Positions 33,935-43,429 of a stretch of 64,000 nucleotides of DNA are shown in pieces. A program made the position numbers and the translations under genes. Source of the stretch: an uncultured Bacillota bacterium (GTDB taxonomy: Bacteria; Bacillota_I; Bacilli_A; RFN20; CAG-631). The DNA is taken from NCBI GenBank assembly GCA_902491575.1, contig CABUID010000005.1, positions 1-64,000 of the forward strand, in the 5' to 3' direction. The stretch's first letter is position 1. Every line of letters starts with the position of its first letter. The notes under the pieces are model-generated. The model saw only the letters and a list, made by a program, of their open reading frames with translations. It made no database searches and was not told where the DNA came from.

Positions 33935-35006
33935 TTTATATTGCATAGGCTGTGGAATAAAATTACAAAGTGAAGATGAGAAAAAAGAAGGATATGTAAA
34001 TCCAAATGCTTTCAATCGCTCTTTTGTTTTATGTAAAAGATGTTATCAACTAAAACATTATGGTAAATTTGTAGAAAGTAAAGAAGTAAAAAATACCATA
34101 CAATTATTACATAAAAATGCTTCAAAAAATGATTTAATTGTATTGATTAGTGACTTTTCTTTTGTTTATACTCCATTAATCAAAGTACTTCAAGAATTAA
34201 ACCGTTATGAAAACTTAATTTTCATTGGTAACCGTTATGATTTATACAATGATTATTTATCGATTGAAAAAGCTTATCGTCATGTCGAAAAAGAAATTAA
34301 AAAAGCAAAAATTCGTTTTCATAAAATATGGATTGTCAATAATAATATAGAGGAAATTTTTGATGATATAGATAATCATTCTGTCGATAAAGATATTTAT
34401 TTGGTAGGTTTAGAAAATGCAGGAAAGACATCCTTTATTAATCTTATTTTAAAAAATATTGCTAATGAACAAAAAAATTTTTTGACTCATTCAAAATATC
34501 CTGGAACAACCGTTGATTTAATTAAAATACCTTTTGCTGAAAATCATTATTTAATCGATTCACCTGGAATTCATTCGAAAGGAAATATTTTCCATTTTCT
34601 TGAACGTGAGTTTATTTTTAAACTTCAAAATGATGTTAAGATCAAACCGATTATCTTTCAATTAAATGAAGGTCAATCCTTATTGATTTCAAATATTTTA
34701 AAGTTTGATTATCTGTCTGGAGAAAAACAAAGCATTTTGTTTTATGGAAGTAGTAGACTAGAAGTCATGCGTTGTAAATATGAGAATTCCATTTTAACTT
34801 TCAATCATCGAATAAAAGATTTAAAGTTAAAAAGTAATAAGGTGACCAGTTATGCAAACTTATACAAAAGAAAAATCGTTGTTGACAAAAATGAAAAAAT
34901 GGATATTGTAATAGAAGGACTTGGATTTTTTACGGTAAAAAAAGGTGTTTATTTTATTAGCACTTTTCAAGATGTAAATCTATTTGTAAGGGATTCGATG
35001 ATATAG
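33927..35006 (+). CDS. yqeH: Ribosome biogenesis GTPase YqeH
   Basis: This circularly permuted GTPase is needed for 30S subunit assembly. The 359-residue product starts with a zinc finger (CIGCGIKLQ and CKRCYQLKHYGKF). The GTPase motifs come in permuted order: G4-like GNRYDLYN before the G1 loop VGLENAGKTSFIN, then G2 in YPGTT and G3 in LIDSPGIH. A C-terminal domain of about 150 residues follows. In Bacillus aroE lies between yqeH and yhbY; here yhbY follows directly after 9 bases. Confidence 0.95.
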   Translation: MDDLYCIGCGIKLQSEDEKKEGYVNPNAFNRSFVLCKRCYQLKHYGKFVESKEVKNTIQLLHKNASKNDLIVLISDFSFVYTPLIKVLQELNRYENLIFIGNRYDLYNDYLSIEKAYRHVEKEIKKAKIRFHKIWIVNNNIEEIFDDIDNHSVDKDIYLVGLENAGKTSFINLILKNIANEQKNFLTHSKYPGTTVDLIKIPFAENHYLIDSPGIHSKGNIFHFLEREFIFKLQNDVKIKPIIFQLNEGQSLLISNILKFDYLSGEKQSILFYGSSRLEVMRCKYENSILTFNHRIKDLKLKSNKVTSYANLYKRKIVVDKNEKMDIVIEGLGFFTVKKGVYFISTFQDVNLFVRDSMI

Positions 35007-35015
35007 GAGAAAATT

Positions 35016-35306
35016 ATGATTAACAAGAAAGATAAATACCGATTAAGAAGTTTAGCTAATCCATTAAAACCAATCATTATTATTGGAAAAGAAGGATTAA
35101 CAGAAAATATTTTAACTTCGATAAAAGATGCTATACGCGTACATGAATTAATCAAAATTTCTATTTTAAAGACATATAGTGGTTTAGCCACCAAAGAACT
35201 AGGAAATTTAATTTGTTCTCTTACCAATGCAGAATATATTTTTTCTGTTGGAAGAGTAATTGTCATTTATAAGAAAAATAAGGAAATCAATCGTTATGGA
35301 GTCTAG
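35016..35306 (+). CDS. yhbY: YhbY/CRM-domain RNA-binding protein
   Basis: This 96-residue CRM-domain protein is associated with pre-50S subunits. The signature is LRSLANPLKPIIIIGKEGLT, then the RVHELIKISIL segment and the C-terminal SVGRVIVIYKKNKE. TAGGAGAAA lies before the ATG. The next gene, nadD-yqeK, starts within its last codons. Confidence 0.93.
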   Translation: MINKKDKYRLRSLANPLKPIIIIGKEGLTENILTSIKDAIRVHELIKISILKTYSGLATKELGNLICSLTNAEYIFSVGRVIVIYKKNKEINRYGV

Positions 35307-36417
35307 TAAGAAAAAAGTAATGCTATATGGTGGTTCTTATAATCCCATTCATCAAGGACATATTAATGCTGCATTGACTTCTTCTATGCAAATCAATGCT
35401 GATGAAGTATGGTTGATGCCAAGAAAATACAATTACGATGGTTCTTTACTTTTAGATGGTAAATATCGTATTCAAATGATGGAAATGGCTATTGAAAATT
35501 TAAGTCATTTTAAAATTTGTAAAATGGAATTGCAAGATAAGAAGAAAGAACTAATTTATACTTATAATACGGCTGTTCGGTTAACAAAAAAGTATAAAGA
35601 TATTGATTTTTATTTTTTAATTGGAGCAGATCAACTCAACAATTTACGCCATTGGTATAACGCAAAAGAATTGACAAAACTTTTTCATTTTGTTTGTTAT
35701 CAAAGACCAGGATATAAAATCGATAAATCCATCGCTGAAGAATATCAAATTCAAATTATTGATGGGCCTTTAGTAGATATTTCTTCAACCACTATTCGTT
35801 CAGGTATTTTTCAAAAAATTGACGAAGATATTCAAAATTATATTATGGAGAAACAACTTTATTTAAAAGAAAGAGTAATGCCACGACTTTCTGAAGAACT
35901 TTTTATCCATGTTTTATCTACAGCTCGATTGGCCAAAAAAATTGCTTTAGCGAATAATGTAAATAGCAACCGCGCTTATGTGGCAGGTATTTTACATGAC
36001 ATTGCAAAAGGTTTGACTTTTGTGGAAATAGAAACCATTGTTAAGAAACATTATCCCGATAAACTTTCTTATCCTAAGTATTTTTACCATGCCTATGCTT
36101 CAGCCTATATTGCTATCCATGATTTTGGTATTCGTGATGAAAAGATTTTAAAAGCCATTCGCAATCATTCAAGAGCAACAAAGAATATGTCAAAATTGGA
36201 TAAAATCATATATTGTGCAGATATATTAGAGGAAAATCGCCCTTTTGCCAATACTTTAAATGAAGTTCGCAAAGAAGCATTTGAAAACATTGACTCATGT
36301 TTTGTTCAAGTCATGAAAGAGCAATTACAATTTTTAAAAAAGAGTCATGCATCGATTGACCCGTCATTAGAAAATAATATTACTTACTATGAAAGGAAAT
36401 TAAATAATGGAAGATAA
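35296..36417 (+). CDS. nadD: Fused NadD (nicotinate-nucleotide adenylyltransferase) and YqeK (HD hydrolase)
   Basis: One 373-residue protein joins two enzymes that are separate genes in Bacillus. Residues about 1-195 are NadD, which makes deamido-NAD from nicotinate mononucleotide and ATP; the HIGH-type motif is GGSYNPIHQGHI, with DEVWLMPRKYNYD, FYFLIGADQLNNL, and a C-terminal ISSTTIRSG. Residues about 205-373 are a YqeK HD domain with RAYVAGILHDIAKG and IYCADILEENRPF; YqeK proteins hydrolyse Ap4A. I chose the ATG at 35296 (AAGGAA upstream) rather than a TTG 36 bases earlier inside yhbY. Such fusions are known in mycoplasmas. Confidence 0.93.
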   Translation: MESSKKKVMLYGGSYNPIHQGHINAALTSSMQINADEVWLMPRKYNYDGSLLLDGKYRIQMMEMAIENLSHFKICKMELQDKKKELIYTYNTAVRLTKKYKDIDFYFLIGADQLNNLRHWYNAKELTKLFHFVCYQRPGYKIDKSIAEEYQIQIIDGPLVDISSTTIRSGIFQKIDEDIQNYIMEKQLYLKERVMPRLSEELFIHVLSTARLAKKIALANNVNSNRAYVAGILHDIAKGLTFVEIETIVKKHYPDKLSYPKYFYHAYASAYIAIHDFGIRDEKILKAIRNHSRATKNMSKLDKIIYCADILEENRPFANTLNEVRKEAFENIDSCFVQVMKEQLQFLKKSHASIDPSLENNITYYERKLNNGR

Positions 36418-36745
36418 GGTTTTAAAAGAAGTTTTACAAGTAATTTTAGATAATAAAGCTGAAGATGTTGTTTACTTAAATGTCAGTAAGGTAAATCCTT
36501 TAACAGAATATTTCATTATCTGTACAGTCTCTTCCAATCGTCAGGCTTTATCTGTTGCAAAATATGCGGAAACAGTTTTTCATAAGCATCAGGTGGAAGT
36601 GAAGCATATTGAAGGAAATTCTACGAGTGAATGGATTTTAGTAGATGCTAGCGATTATATTATTCATATTTTTGTAAAGGATGCACGTATTCGCTATGGC
36701 CTTGAAAAAATGTGGACGGATTTACCAATCATCAAGGTGGGATAA
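36407..36745 (+). CDS. rsfS: Ribosomal silencing factor RsfS
   Basis: RsfS binds ribosomal protein L14 and stops 30S-50S joining when nutrients run short. The 112-residue product has the family pattern: KAEDVVYLNVSKVNPLTEYF followed by IICTVSSNRQA, then EGNSTSEWILVDASDYIIH followed by IFVKDARIRYGLEKMW. It overlaps the end of nadD-yqeK by 11 bases, and mtnN starts one base after it, so all are one operon. Confidence 0.95.
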   Translation: MEDKVLKEVLQVILDNKAEDVVYLNVSKVNPLTEYFIICTVSSNRQALSVAKYAETVFHKHQVEVKHIEGNSTSEWILVDASDYIIHIFVKDARIRYGLEKMWTDLPIIKVG

Positions 36746-36746
36746 T

Positions 36747-37415
36747 ATGAAAATTTTATTAATTGTTGCTATGCAATCCGAACTTGACGGCTTTTTAAAA
36801 CATTTTAATGGTGAAATTATTCTTATTCATGGCATTAAAGTCTACAAAAAAATTGTAAACGCTAAAGAAATCTATTTGGCTAAAACAGAGGTCGGAAAAG
36901 TCAATGCTGCTTGTTTAACAACCGCTCTTTGTTTAAAAATCAAACCACAATACATTATCAACGCAGGAATAGGTGGTGGATTAACTCCTTCTATTTCTTT
37001 ATTAGATGTAGTAGCTTCTAGTAAAATTGCTTATCATGATTTTGATTTAACAGCATTTGGCTACCAAAAGGGAGAAATGGATAATCATCAACTTTACTTT
37101 AAAGCTTCAACTAAACTTTTAAATTTGTTGCCCGACAATGTAAAAAAAGGTCTTATCGTTTCTGGCGACCAATTCGTGGGAGAAAAGCAAGCATTCAACT
37201 TTATCAAAAAAGATTTTCCTAAAGCATTGGTTTGTGATATGGAAGGGTGTGCCATCGCTCATGTAGCGACTTTACTATCTAGAAAATTTTTGATTATTCG
37301 CGCTGTTTCAGATAATGTTTTTTTAGAAAATCAAGTTTCAGTTTATCAAGATAATAAGACGTTAGCCATTGAAAAAGTTGTGCAAATAGTATCTAATTTA
37401 ATAGATAAACTTTGA
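36747..37415 (+). CDS. mtnN: 5'-methylthioadenosine/S-adenosylhomocysteine nucleosidase
   Basis: It cleaves adenine from methylthioadenosine and S-adenosylhomocysteine, removing products of polyamine synthesis and methylation. The 222-residue product shows KTEVGKVNAACLTTAL, INAGIGGGL, the catalytic region GLIVSGDQFVG, CDMEGCAIAHVATLL, and IIRAVSDN with the conserved aspartate. The ATG at 36747 follows AAGGTGGGAT; a longer in-frame start inside rsfS is not credible. It is the last gene of the yqeG operon and is followed by a terminator. Confidence 0.93.
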   Translation: MKILLIVAMQSELDGFLKHFNGEIILIHGIKVYKKIVNAKEIYLAKTEVGKVNAACLTTALCLKIKPQYIINAGIGGGLTPSISLLDVVASSKIAYHDFDLTAFGYQKGEMDNHQLYFKASTKLLNLLPDNVKKGLIVSGDQFVGEKQAFNFIKKDFPKALVCDMEGCAIAHVATLLSRKFLIIRAVSDNVFLENQVSVYQDNKTLAIEKVVQIVSNLIDKL

Positions 37416-37438
37416 TATTTTTTGGTCATTTATTTGTA

Positions 37439-37464
37439 AAACATAGTTTTCTATGTTTTTTTTT
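37439..37464 (+). terminator. Terminator of the yqeG-mtnN operon
   Basis: AAACATAG and CTATGTTT pair across TTTT and run into a long T tract. Confidence 0.9.
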
Positions 37465-37467
37465 ATT

Positions 37468-37497
37468 TTGATATAGATATCGAAAGAAATTTATTAT
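37468..37497 (+). promoter_or_regulatory. Predicted promoter of the LRR lipoprotein gene
   Basis: TTGATA and TATTAT are separated by 18 bases. The distance to the start codon is about 40 bases. Confidence 0.5.
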
Positions 37498-37536
37498 ATA
37501 ATAATAAATGAAATTCTATTTTAGGAGGAATTGCTT

Positions 37537-40500
37537 ATGAAGAAAGGTTTAAAATTTTTAAATAGTACATTTTTCATTTCATTACTATTTTTAAGTTCTT
37601 GTAATTCAAAAAAATATTCTCAGATAACGGATTCAAGTCAGCCATCGAGCCCATTACTTGAAATTGATTATACTAAATTAATGGCTCCACAAAATCTTTC
37701 CTTTGACCCTAGTCAAAATGTTTTAAAGTGGGATAGTGTTGATGGGGCGCTTAAATATGAGTTGAATGTGGATGGACAAATTCTTTCATCTTCCATTGAT
37801 AAAACCAATTATACTTTGCCAAGTCACTTATTTAATGATGAAGATAAAAAACAATATTATATGAGTATTCGTGCAGTCAATGAAGATGGCACGATTAAAT
37901 CAAATTATACAACTTTCTTATATGATGTTTCGAATGCCTCTTTATCTTCACCTTATACTTATGAATATGAAGAAGAGAAAAATGAGTATATCATTAATGG
38001 TTTAAATCCGTTCTTTGACTTAAATAATGATTCAAATCTCGTTTTAAGTGAAGAGTTCAATGATATTCCGATTACTGGTATTGCTCCATATGCTTTTGAA
38101 AATGAAAAAAAACTGATTAAATCGATGACCCTATCAAGCAATATTAAAACAATCGGTAATAATGCTTTTAGTGGTTGTTATATAACATCCATTGTTTTAA
38201 ATGAAGGTTTAATTGAAATAGGAGATTTTGCATTTGAAAAGACCATAAAATTAGGGCAAATTAAAATTCCTTCAACCGTTACCAATATAGGAAATTCTGC
38301 TTTTTATATGTCTGCTATTACTTCATTAACGATTAGTGAAAATAGTAAAATTGAATCGATTGGCGAAAGTGCATTTATGAATACTGGGATAGAAGCATTA
38401 AATTTACCTGCTAGTATTAAGCAATTAGGTGAAAAAGCGTTTTATCGAAGTAAAATTAAATCCCTTACTTTTGAAGAAGGAACAACATTAAGTGAAATCC
38501 CTGCACAGTGTTTTGCTTCCTGTACGAATTTGACTTCCTTATCACTTCCTGCTTCAGTTAGTAAAATAGGTTCTTCTTCTTTTAGCAGTTGTTCTTCTTT
38601 AAGAACGGTATTGATTGCAAATGATTCATCCATTCAAACGATTGAAGAGAGTGCATTTGAAAATTTGTCTAGATTAACTTATTTTGGTTTAGAAGAAAAT
38701 TATGATAGTACTTCAAGTGCTACTATTTTGAATATTCCAGATACATTAGAAATTATTGGTGATAAAGCATTTCGAAACATAAAGTTCAGTCAAATAAATT
38801 TTGGTAATGCATCCATTTTAAATCAAATTGGTGAAAATGCATTTTCTGGAAATACTAGTTTAACCAATATTCGTTTTCCAAAGTCACTCGTTACCATTGG
38901 AAAAAACGCATTTTCTGGAAATACCGCTTTAGCAAATGTCTATTTTACAGATGATTCATTATTACGATATGTAGGTAAAGATGCCTTTTCAAATTGTCCA
39001 TTTATTACAAATGCTGGCGATCAAAGAATTATGGTGGCTAAAGTTTTATATGCAATCAGTTCAAGTGATCAAAAAGAAAAGGTAATTACTTTAGATTCTT
39101 CCATACTGGCTATAGCGGAAGAAGTGTTTAGTAAATGTGAAGTGGAAACGTTAAATTTGAATGAAGGATTAGAAGTGATTGGCAATGGAGCATTTTTAAA
39201 TTGTAGTTCCTTAAAAAATGTGAGCATTCCAAACAGTGTTATCGTTATCGGTAACAATGCATTTCAAAATTGTAGCGCTATGCAAAATCTTAATTTTGGA
39301 AATGTTGTTTCTGCTTCTTTGCAAACAATTGGTAATTATGCATTTAATAATGTATATGAAGTGTTAAATATTAATCTGCCAAATAATGTAACTACAATCG
39401 GTAATAATGCTTTTGCATGTACTTCTTCTTATGTAAGTGGTAGTGTAAGAGGAAATGCAAAATTGACTTCGTTTATTATTAATGCCTCTTCTCAATTACA
39501 AACCATTGGGGAAAATGCTTTTTCAGGTCAAGTCAGTCTTACCGATATTAATATTCCAAATCAAGTCAATGAACTTCATAACTCAGCATTTTATAATTGT
39601 GCTAGTTTAAGAAATATTACTATCGATAAAGAAAATTCAAAAATCGAAAGATTTGGAACTTCTGTTTTTGAAAATTCAGGAATTACGAATATCAACATTC
39701 CGGCTTCAACTAAGACGATTGAAAGCAATGCTTTTAAAAACTGTAAAGCATTAGAAAATGTTGATTTTTCTGATAGTGCTTTCTCCGAATCACCAGATAA
39801 AACATTATATCAGAATACTTTCGAGGGATGCAGTTCATTAAGAAGCATTACTTTACCATCAAGTATCGAAACGATTCAGGCCAATGCTTTTTTAAATGCT
39901 ACCAATCTTGAAACGATTATTACATCTGCAGTTAATATTGATAATCTTTCTTTTACGAATACGGCATTTGAATCCAATGCGGAAAATGGATTTGTCATTT
40001 GTAATGGAATTATTATACGTTATGTAGGTACAGATAAAGAAATTGTTTTACCAGAAGGAATTATTGGTATTAATCCAAGTGCATTTTCAAATTCAAGTGT
40101 TGAAATTATTACGATTTCCAATACCTTAAAAACAATTGATGACTCAGCTTTTGAAAATTGTTCTAACTTAAAAGTTGTAAAATTTGGCAACGATTCGATG
40201 TTAACTGAAATTGGTACAAGAGCTTTCATGAATTGTAAAAATTTAGAAGAATTTACTTTTTCAGATGATATTACATCGATTGGAGCATATGCCTTTTATA
40301 ATTGTATTTCATTAAAAAGTGCTAATTTAACAAGTAGTCATTTACAAGTTATTGAAGAATATACTTTTACAAATTGCAATTCATTAACGCAACTTACATT
40401 AGGAAGCAATATTCGTGAAATTAAAAAATATGCCTTTTATCAAAATAGTTTGGAAGAAATTGATTTCCCTGATTCGATGATAATAATCGGTGATTATGCT

Positions 40501-41496
40501 TTTGCACGTAATGGTAAAGCACTTAATAATTTATTAGCTCCAGAAAATTGGGAAATTACAACTCCTTCATTGCAAAGTATTCACTTCAATGATAATTCAA
40601 AGCTTAGTTCGATTGGAAAATATACTTTTGCAAATAATTATATTTCAGAAATTGAACTTCCTAAAAATGAAGGTTTGTTTTTAGATGAGTATTGCTTTGT
40701 TAATTCTGTTAAACTTCTTCGTTTTACTTTAGAAGAAGGGATTGTCATTACAGAAGGAATTGTCAGTGGTGCTACTCAACTTGAAGAAATGGAAATTCCT
40801 AGTGAAATATCATTAGTATCTTTATTTGGTGGTCAAGTATCCATGGTACCTAAGACATTAAAAACCGTTTATTTTTCTGAAGGTTCACAAAAAGTGAATG
40901 ACTACGCTTTAGCTGGCTTAGGAATGATTGAAAATGTAATTTTACCATCTACTATTACAGAAATTGGTGCATATGCATTTTATGGCTGTCGCTCTATTTC
41001 ATCTATTGATTTATCCAATATTAAAATCATTGATCAAAACGCTTTCAATGGATGTACAAAATTATCAACCATTGTTTTTGGTACTCAATTTGAATATATT
41101 GGAAATAAAGCTTTGTTTGCAACTCAATATTTGAATGAATTAGAAAGTGAGTTTGTAATTATTGATGGTATTTTAATTCGTTATAATGGTAATGATAAAA
41201 TTGTTACACTTCCAAATAATGTTACGATGATTGCAGGTGGTGCTTTCTCTGGAAATCAAGATATCGAAAAAATTATTTTAAGTGAAAATACATCTTATAT
41301 TGGAAATGGTGCTTTTGATTCTTGTTTTAATCTTGAAAGTGTGGAAATTCAATATGATGGATTAATCGAAATAGAATTAGGTACTTTTGATACTTTATCT
41401 TCAAATTTAAGTATCTTTGTTTCTAATCAAAATCTTAATGCTTATAAAACGGACATCTTCTGGTCTTTGTATGCCGATTATTTAAAAGCAAAATAG
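37537..41496 (+). CDS. BspA-type leucine-rich-repeat surface lipoprotein
   Basis: A 1,319-residue lipoprotein with a signal peptide ending in LFLSSC (Cys22). A fibronectin-III-like domain (about 48-130) is followed by about 40 LRR_5 (BspA/TpLRR) repeats of roughly 23 residues, each with an I-G-x-x-A-F core such as IGNNAFSGC and IGAYAFYNC. Three variant repeats carry a GIxIRYxGxDKxIxLP-like insert (near residues 500, 820 and 1210). There is no C-terminal anchor; the lipid should hold it on the cell surface. BspA-type proteins elsewhere bind host matrix or other cells; the ligand here is unknown. TAGGAGGAA precedes the ATG. It sits between two core blocks and is probably an accessory insertion. 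Confidence 0.92.
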   Translation: MKKGLKFLNSTFFISLLFLSSCNSKKYSQITDSSQPSSPLLEIDYTKLMAPQNLSFDPSQNVLKWDSVDGALKYELNVDGQILSSSIDKTNYTLPSHLFNDEDKKQYYMSIRAVNEDGTIKSNYTTFLYDVSNASLSSPYTYEYEEEKNEYIINGLNPFFDLNNDSNLVLSEEFNDIPITGIAPYAFENEKKLIKSMTLSSNIKTIGNNAFSGCYITSIVLNEGLIEIGDFAFEKTIKLGQIKIPSTVTNIGNSAFYMSAITSLTISENSKIESIGESAFMNTGIEALNLPASIKQLGEKAFYRSKIKSLTFEEGTTLSEIPAQCFASCTNLTSLSLPASVSKIGSSSFSSCSSLRTVLIANDSSIQTIEESAFENLSRLTYFGLEENYDSTSSATILNIPDTLEIIGDKAFRNIKFSQINFGNASILNQIGENAFSGNTSLTNIRFPKSLVTIGKNAFSGNTALANVYFTDDSLLRYVGKDAFSNCPFITNAGDQRIMVAKVLYAISSSDQKEKVITLDSSILAIAEEVFSKCEVETLNLNEGLEVIGNGAFLNCSSLKNVSIPNSVIVIGNNAFQNCSAMQNLNFGNVVSASLQTIGNYAFNNVYEVLNINLPNNVTTIGNNAFACTSSYVSGSVRGNAKLTSFIINASSQLQTIGENAFSGQVSLTDINIPNQVNELHNSAFYNCASLRNITIDKENSKIERFGTSVFENSGITNINIPASTKTIESNAFKNCKALENVDFSDSAFSESPDKTLYQNTFEGCSSLRSITLPSSIETIQANAFLNATNLETIITSAVNIDNLSFTNTAFESNAENGFVICNGIIIRYVGTDKEIVLPEGIIGINPSAFSNSSVEIITISNTLKTIDDSAFENCSNLKVVKFGNDSMLTEIGTRAFMNCKNLEEFTFSDDITSIGAYAFYNCISLKSANLTSSHLQVIEEYTFTNCNSLTQLTLGSNIREIKKYAFYQNSLEEIDFPDSMIIIGDYAFARNGKALNNLLAPENWEITTPSLQSIHFNDNSKLSSIGKYTFANNYISEIELPKNEGLFLDEYCFVNSVKLLRFTLEEGIVITEGIVSGATQLEEMEIPSEISLVSLFGGQVSMVPKTLKTVYFSEGSQKVNDYALAGLGMIENVILPSTITEIGAYAFYGCRSISSIDLSNIKIIDQNAFNGCTKLSTIVFGTQFEYIGNKALFATQYLNELESEFVIIDGILIRYNGNDKIVTLPNNVTMIAGGAFSGNQDIEKIILSENTSYIGNGAFDSCFNLESVEIQYDGLIEIELGTFDTLSSNLSIFVSNQNLNAYKTDIFWSLYADYLKAK

Positions 41497-41506
41497 GGAA
41501 ATGATT

Positions 41507-41941
41507 ATGCAAAAAGTAGATTTAAGTAGAACACAAATTCATGAACAGGCAATGATTTGTATTTTTCAACACCTGTTTTATGATACGCAAAAAGAATTGA
41601 CATATAAAAAACCTATTGAAGAAATTATTTCAGATGTTATGGAAGTTTCATTTGATGAATGTGATGTGTTTTTTAGAGCTATCTTATTTGAAACGCTCAA
41701 AAATAAAAAAGATTATATTCAATTAATTAATACAAAATTAAATCGTTGGACTTTTCCAAGACTTTGCTTAACAGATCAAGCCATTTTACTTTTATTTACA
41801 AGTGAATTATTAAATAAGAGAATTCCTATACAAGTTTGTATTGATATGGCGGTTGATTTATCTCATCGTTATTGCGACGACTCATCTTACAAATATATTC
41901 ATAAAGTTTTAGATCGAATTGGTAAAGAAAATGCTGAGTGA
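41507..41941 (+). CDS. nusB: Transcription antitermination factor NusB
   Basis: NusB binds boxA RNA with S10 and supports rRNA antitermination. The 144-residue all-helical product shows RTQIHEQAMICIFQHLF at the start and LTDQAILLLFTSELLNKRIP then VCIDMAVDLSHRYCDDSSYK at the C-terminal half, the family signature. I chose the ATG at 41507, which has AGGGAA 7 bases upstream. xseA overlaps its end by 11 bases. The folD gene found after nusB in Bacillus is missing. Confidence 0.9.
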   Translation: MQKVDLSRTQIHEQAMICIFQHLFYDTQKELTYKKPIEEIISDVMEVSFDECDVFFRAILFETLKNKKDYIQLINTKLNRWTFPRLCLTDQAILLLFTSELLNKRIPIQVCIDMAVDLSHRYCDDSSYKYIHKVLDRIGKENAE

Positions 41942-43199
41942 TCAATATATTACGGTAAGTGATTTAAACGCTTATGTTAAAAATTATTTAGAAAATAATT
42001 ATATTTTACAAGACATTTATATTAAAGGTGAAATTTCAAATTTTAAACTTCATCAGTCAGGAACACTTTATTTTGCCATTAAAGATGAAAAATCGATGGT
42101 GAATGTTGTAATGTTTAAATCTTATGCAAGTCAAGTTAAAGTACGATTAAAAGATGGCGACTTGGTTTTAATTAGAGGGAAAATAAGTGTTTATGAAGCT
42201 CGTGGTACGTATTCCATTACGGCTTATGAAGTGATTTTTGATAGTAAAGGAATGTTACTCATTCAATTCGAAGAATTGAAAGAAAAACTACATAAAGAGG
42301 GGTTATTTGATCCAAAATATAAGAAGGAGCTTCCTGCTTATCCACATACAATAGGCTTGATAACGGCTCCTTATGGTGCAGCTGTACAAGATATGTTGCG
42401 TACTATAAAAACACGTTGGCCCATCGCTCAAGTGTATATTTTTCCAAGTCTTGTTCAAGGAAATGAAGCAAAACAGGATATTGTAAAAAATATTCAATTG
42501 GCAGATCAATATGGCTTAGATGTTTTAATATGTGGTCGTGGTGGCGGTTCAATTGAAGATTTATGGGCTTTTAATGAAGAAATCGTGGCAAGGGCTATTT
42601 TTAAATGTCAAACTCCTATCATTTCCGCGGTTGGTCATGAAATCGATATAACGATTAGTGATTATGTAGCCGATGTGCGCGGATTAACCCCAACAGATGG
42701 TGCAGTAAAAGCAACACCAAATAAAAATGATGTTTATCTTAAAGTTTTAGACTTAAAGAAAAAACTTTATAGTTATTTAAAGACTTTTTTAGATAATCAT
42801 AAAATAAAAGTAGAACATTTAAAAAAGTCTTATGTTTTATCTAATCCCACAAAAATTTATGAGAGTTTTCGTTATAAAATAGATGAACTAGAAAATTTTC
42901 TTTCTAAAAGAATCAATGAAATTGCTAAACAAGAGCAATATGAGATAGCTAACTTAAAAAAGAAAATGAATGAGAAGATGAGTAATCTTATTTATTTAAA
43001 AACAAAACAACTTGTTCATTATTCAGGAAAATTGGATGCATTAAGTCCTTTAAAAGTATTAAAAAGAGGTTATGCTTTTGCTACAAAAGAAAATCAAGTC
43101 ATAAAAGAAATTAATGATATCCATGTAGGAGATGTATTGGATTTAACTTTATCAAATGGAATTGTTCAAACAAAAGTTATATCAAAGGAGACCAAGTAA
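41931..43199 (+). CDS. xseA: Exodeoxyribonuclease VII large subunit
   Basis: This is the catalytic subunit of the single-strand DNA exonuclease ExoVII. The 422-residue protein has an N-terminal OB fold (about 1-100, with VSDLNAYVKNYLE and GEISNFKLHQSGTLYFAIKD), the catalytic domain with IGLITAPYGAAVQDML, GRGGGSIEDLWAFNEE and SAVGHEIDITISD, and a long C-terminal coiled coil ending in a small barrel (GYAFATKENQVI). The start at 41931 overlaps nusB. xseB follows one base after its stop. Confidence 0.96.
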   Translation: MLSDQYITVSDLNAYVKNYLENNYILQDIYIKGEISNFKLHQSGTLYFAIKDEKSMVNVVMFKSYASQVKVRLKDGDLVLIRGKISVYEARGTYSITAYEVIFDSKGMLLIQFEELKEKLHKEGLFDPKYKKELPAYPHTIGLITAPYGAAVQDMLRTIKTRWPIAQVYIFPSLVQGNEAKQDIVKNIQLADQYGLDVLICGRGGGSIEDLWAFNEEIVARAIFKCQTPIISAVGHEIDITISDYVADVRGLTPTDGAVKATPNKNDVYLKVLDLKKKLYSYLKTFLDNHKIKVEHLKKSYVLSNPTKIYESFRYKIDELENFLSKRINEIAKQEQYEIANLKKKMNEKMSNLIYLKTKQLVHYSGKLDALSPLKVLKRGYAFATKENQVIKEINDIHVGDVLDLTLSNGIVQTKVISKETK

Positions 43200-43200
43200 G

Positions 43201-43428
43201 ATGCAAGAAAAAAATCAAGAATTGAGTTTTGAAGAAGCTTTATCAAAATTAGAAGAGGCTGTAAGTAAACTGGAAAATGGTGAAATTAAATTAGATGAGG
43301 CTTTTTTAATGTTTGAACAAGGAATAAAATATGCTAAAATTTGTGAAGAAAAATTAACGGAAGTGGAAGAAAAAGTAGCAAAAATTATTAATGACGGACA
43401 GGAAGAAGAATTTAAAGTTGAAGAATAA
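43201..43428 (+). CDS. xseB: Exodeoxyribonuclease VII small subunit
   Basis: This 75-residue helical-hairpin partner of XseA shows the family pattern SFEEALSKLEEAVSKLENGE followed by IKLDEAFLMFEQGIKYAKIC. AAAGGAG lies 10 bases before the ATG at 43201; a longer in-frame start inside xseA is unlikely. dxs follows after one base. In Bacillus ispA sits here; it is absent. Confidence 0.95.
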   Translation: MQEKNQELSFEEALSKLEEAVSKLENGEIKLDEAFLMFEQGIKYAKICEEKLTEVEEKVAKIINDGQEEEFKVEE

Positions 43429-43429
43429 A

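Noticed and set aside
35260..35295. Upstream TTG start for nadD-yqeK
   Set aside because: It has no ribosome binding site and would add 12 basic residues before the conserved N-terminus; the ATG at 35296 fits the family.
36681..36746. Upstream ATG start for mtnN inside rsfS
   Set aside because: It has no ribosome binding site; the ATG at 36747 follows AAGGTGGGAT and begins at the family N-terminus.
37537..41496. CRISPR-like or tandem DNA repeat array
   Set aside because: The recurrence is at the protein level (LRR units of about 23 residues); the DNA repeats are diverged and fully coding.
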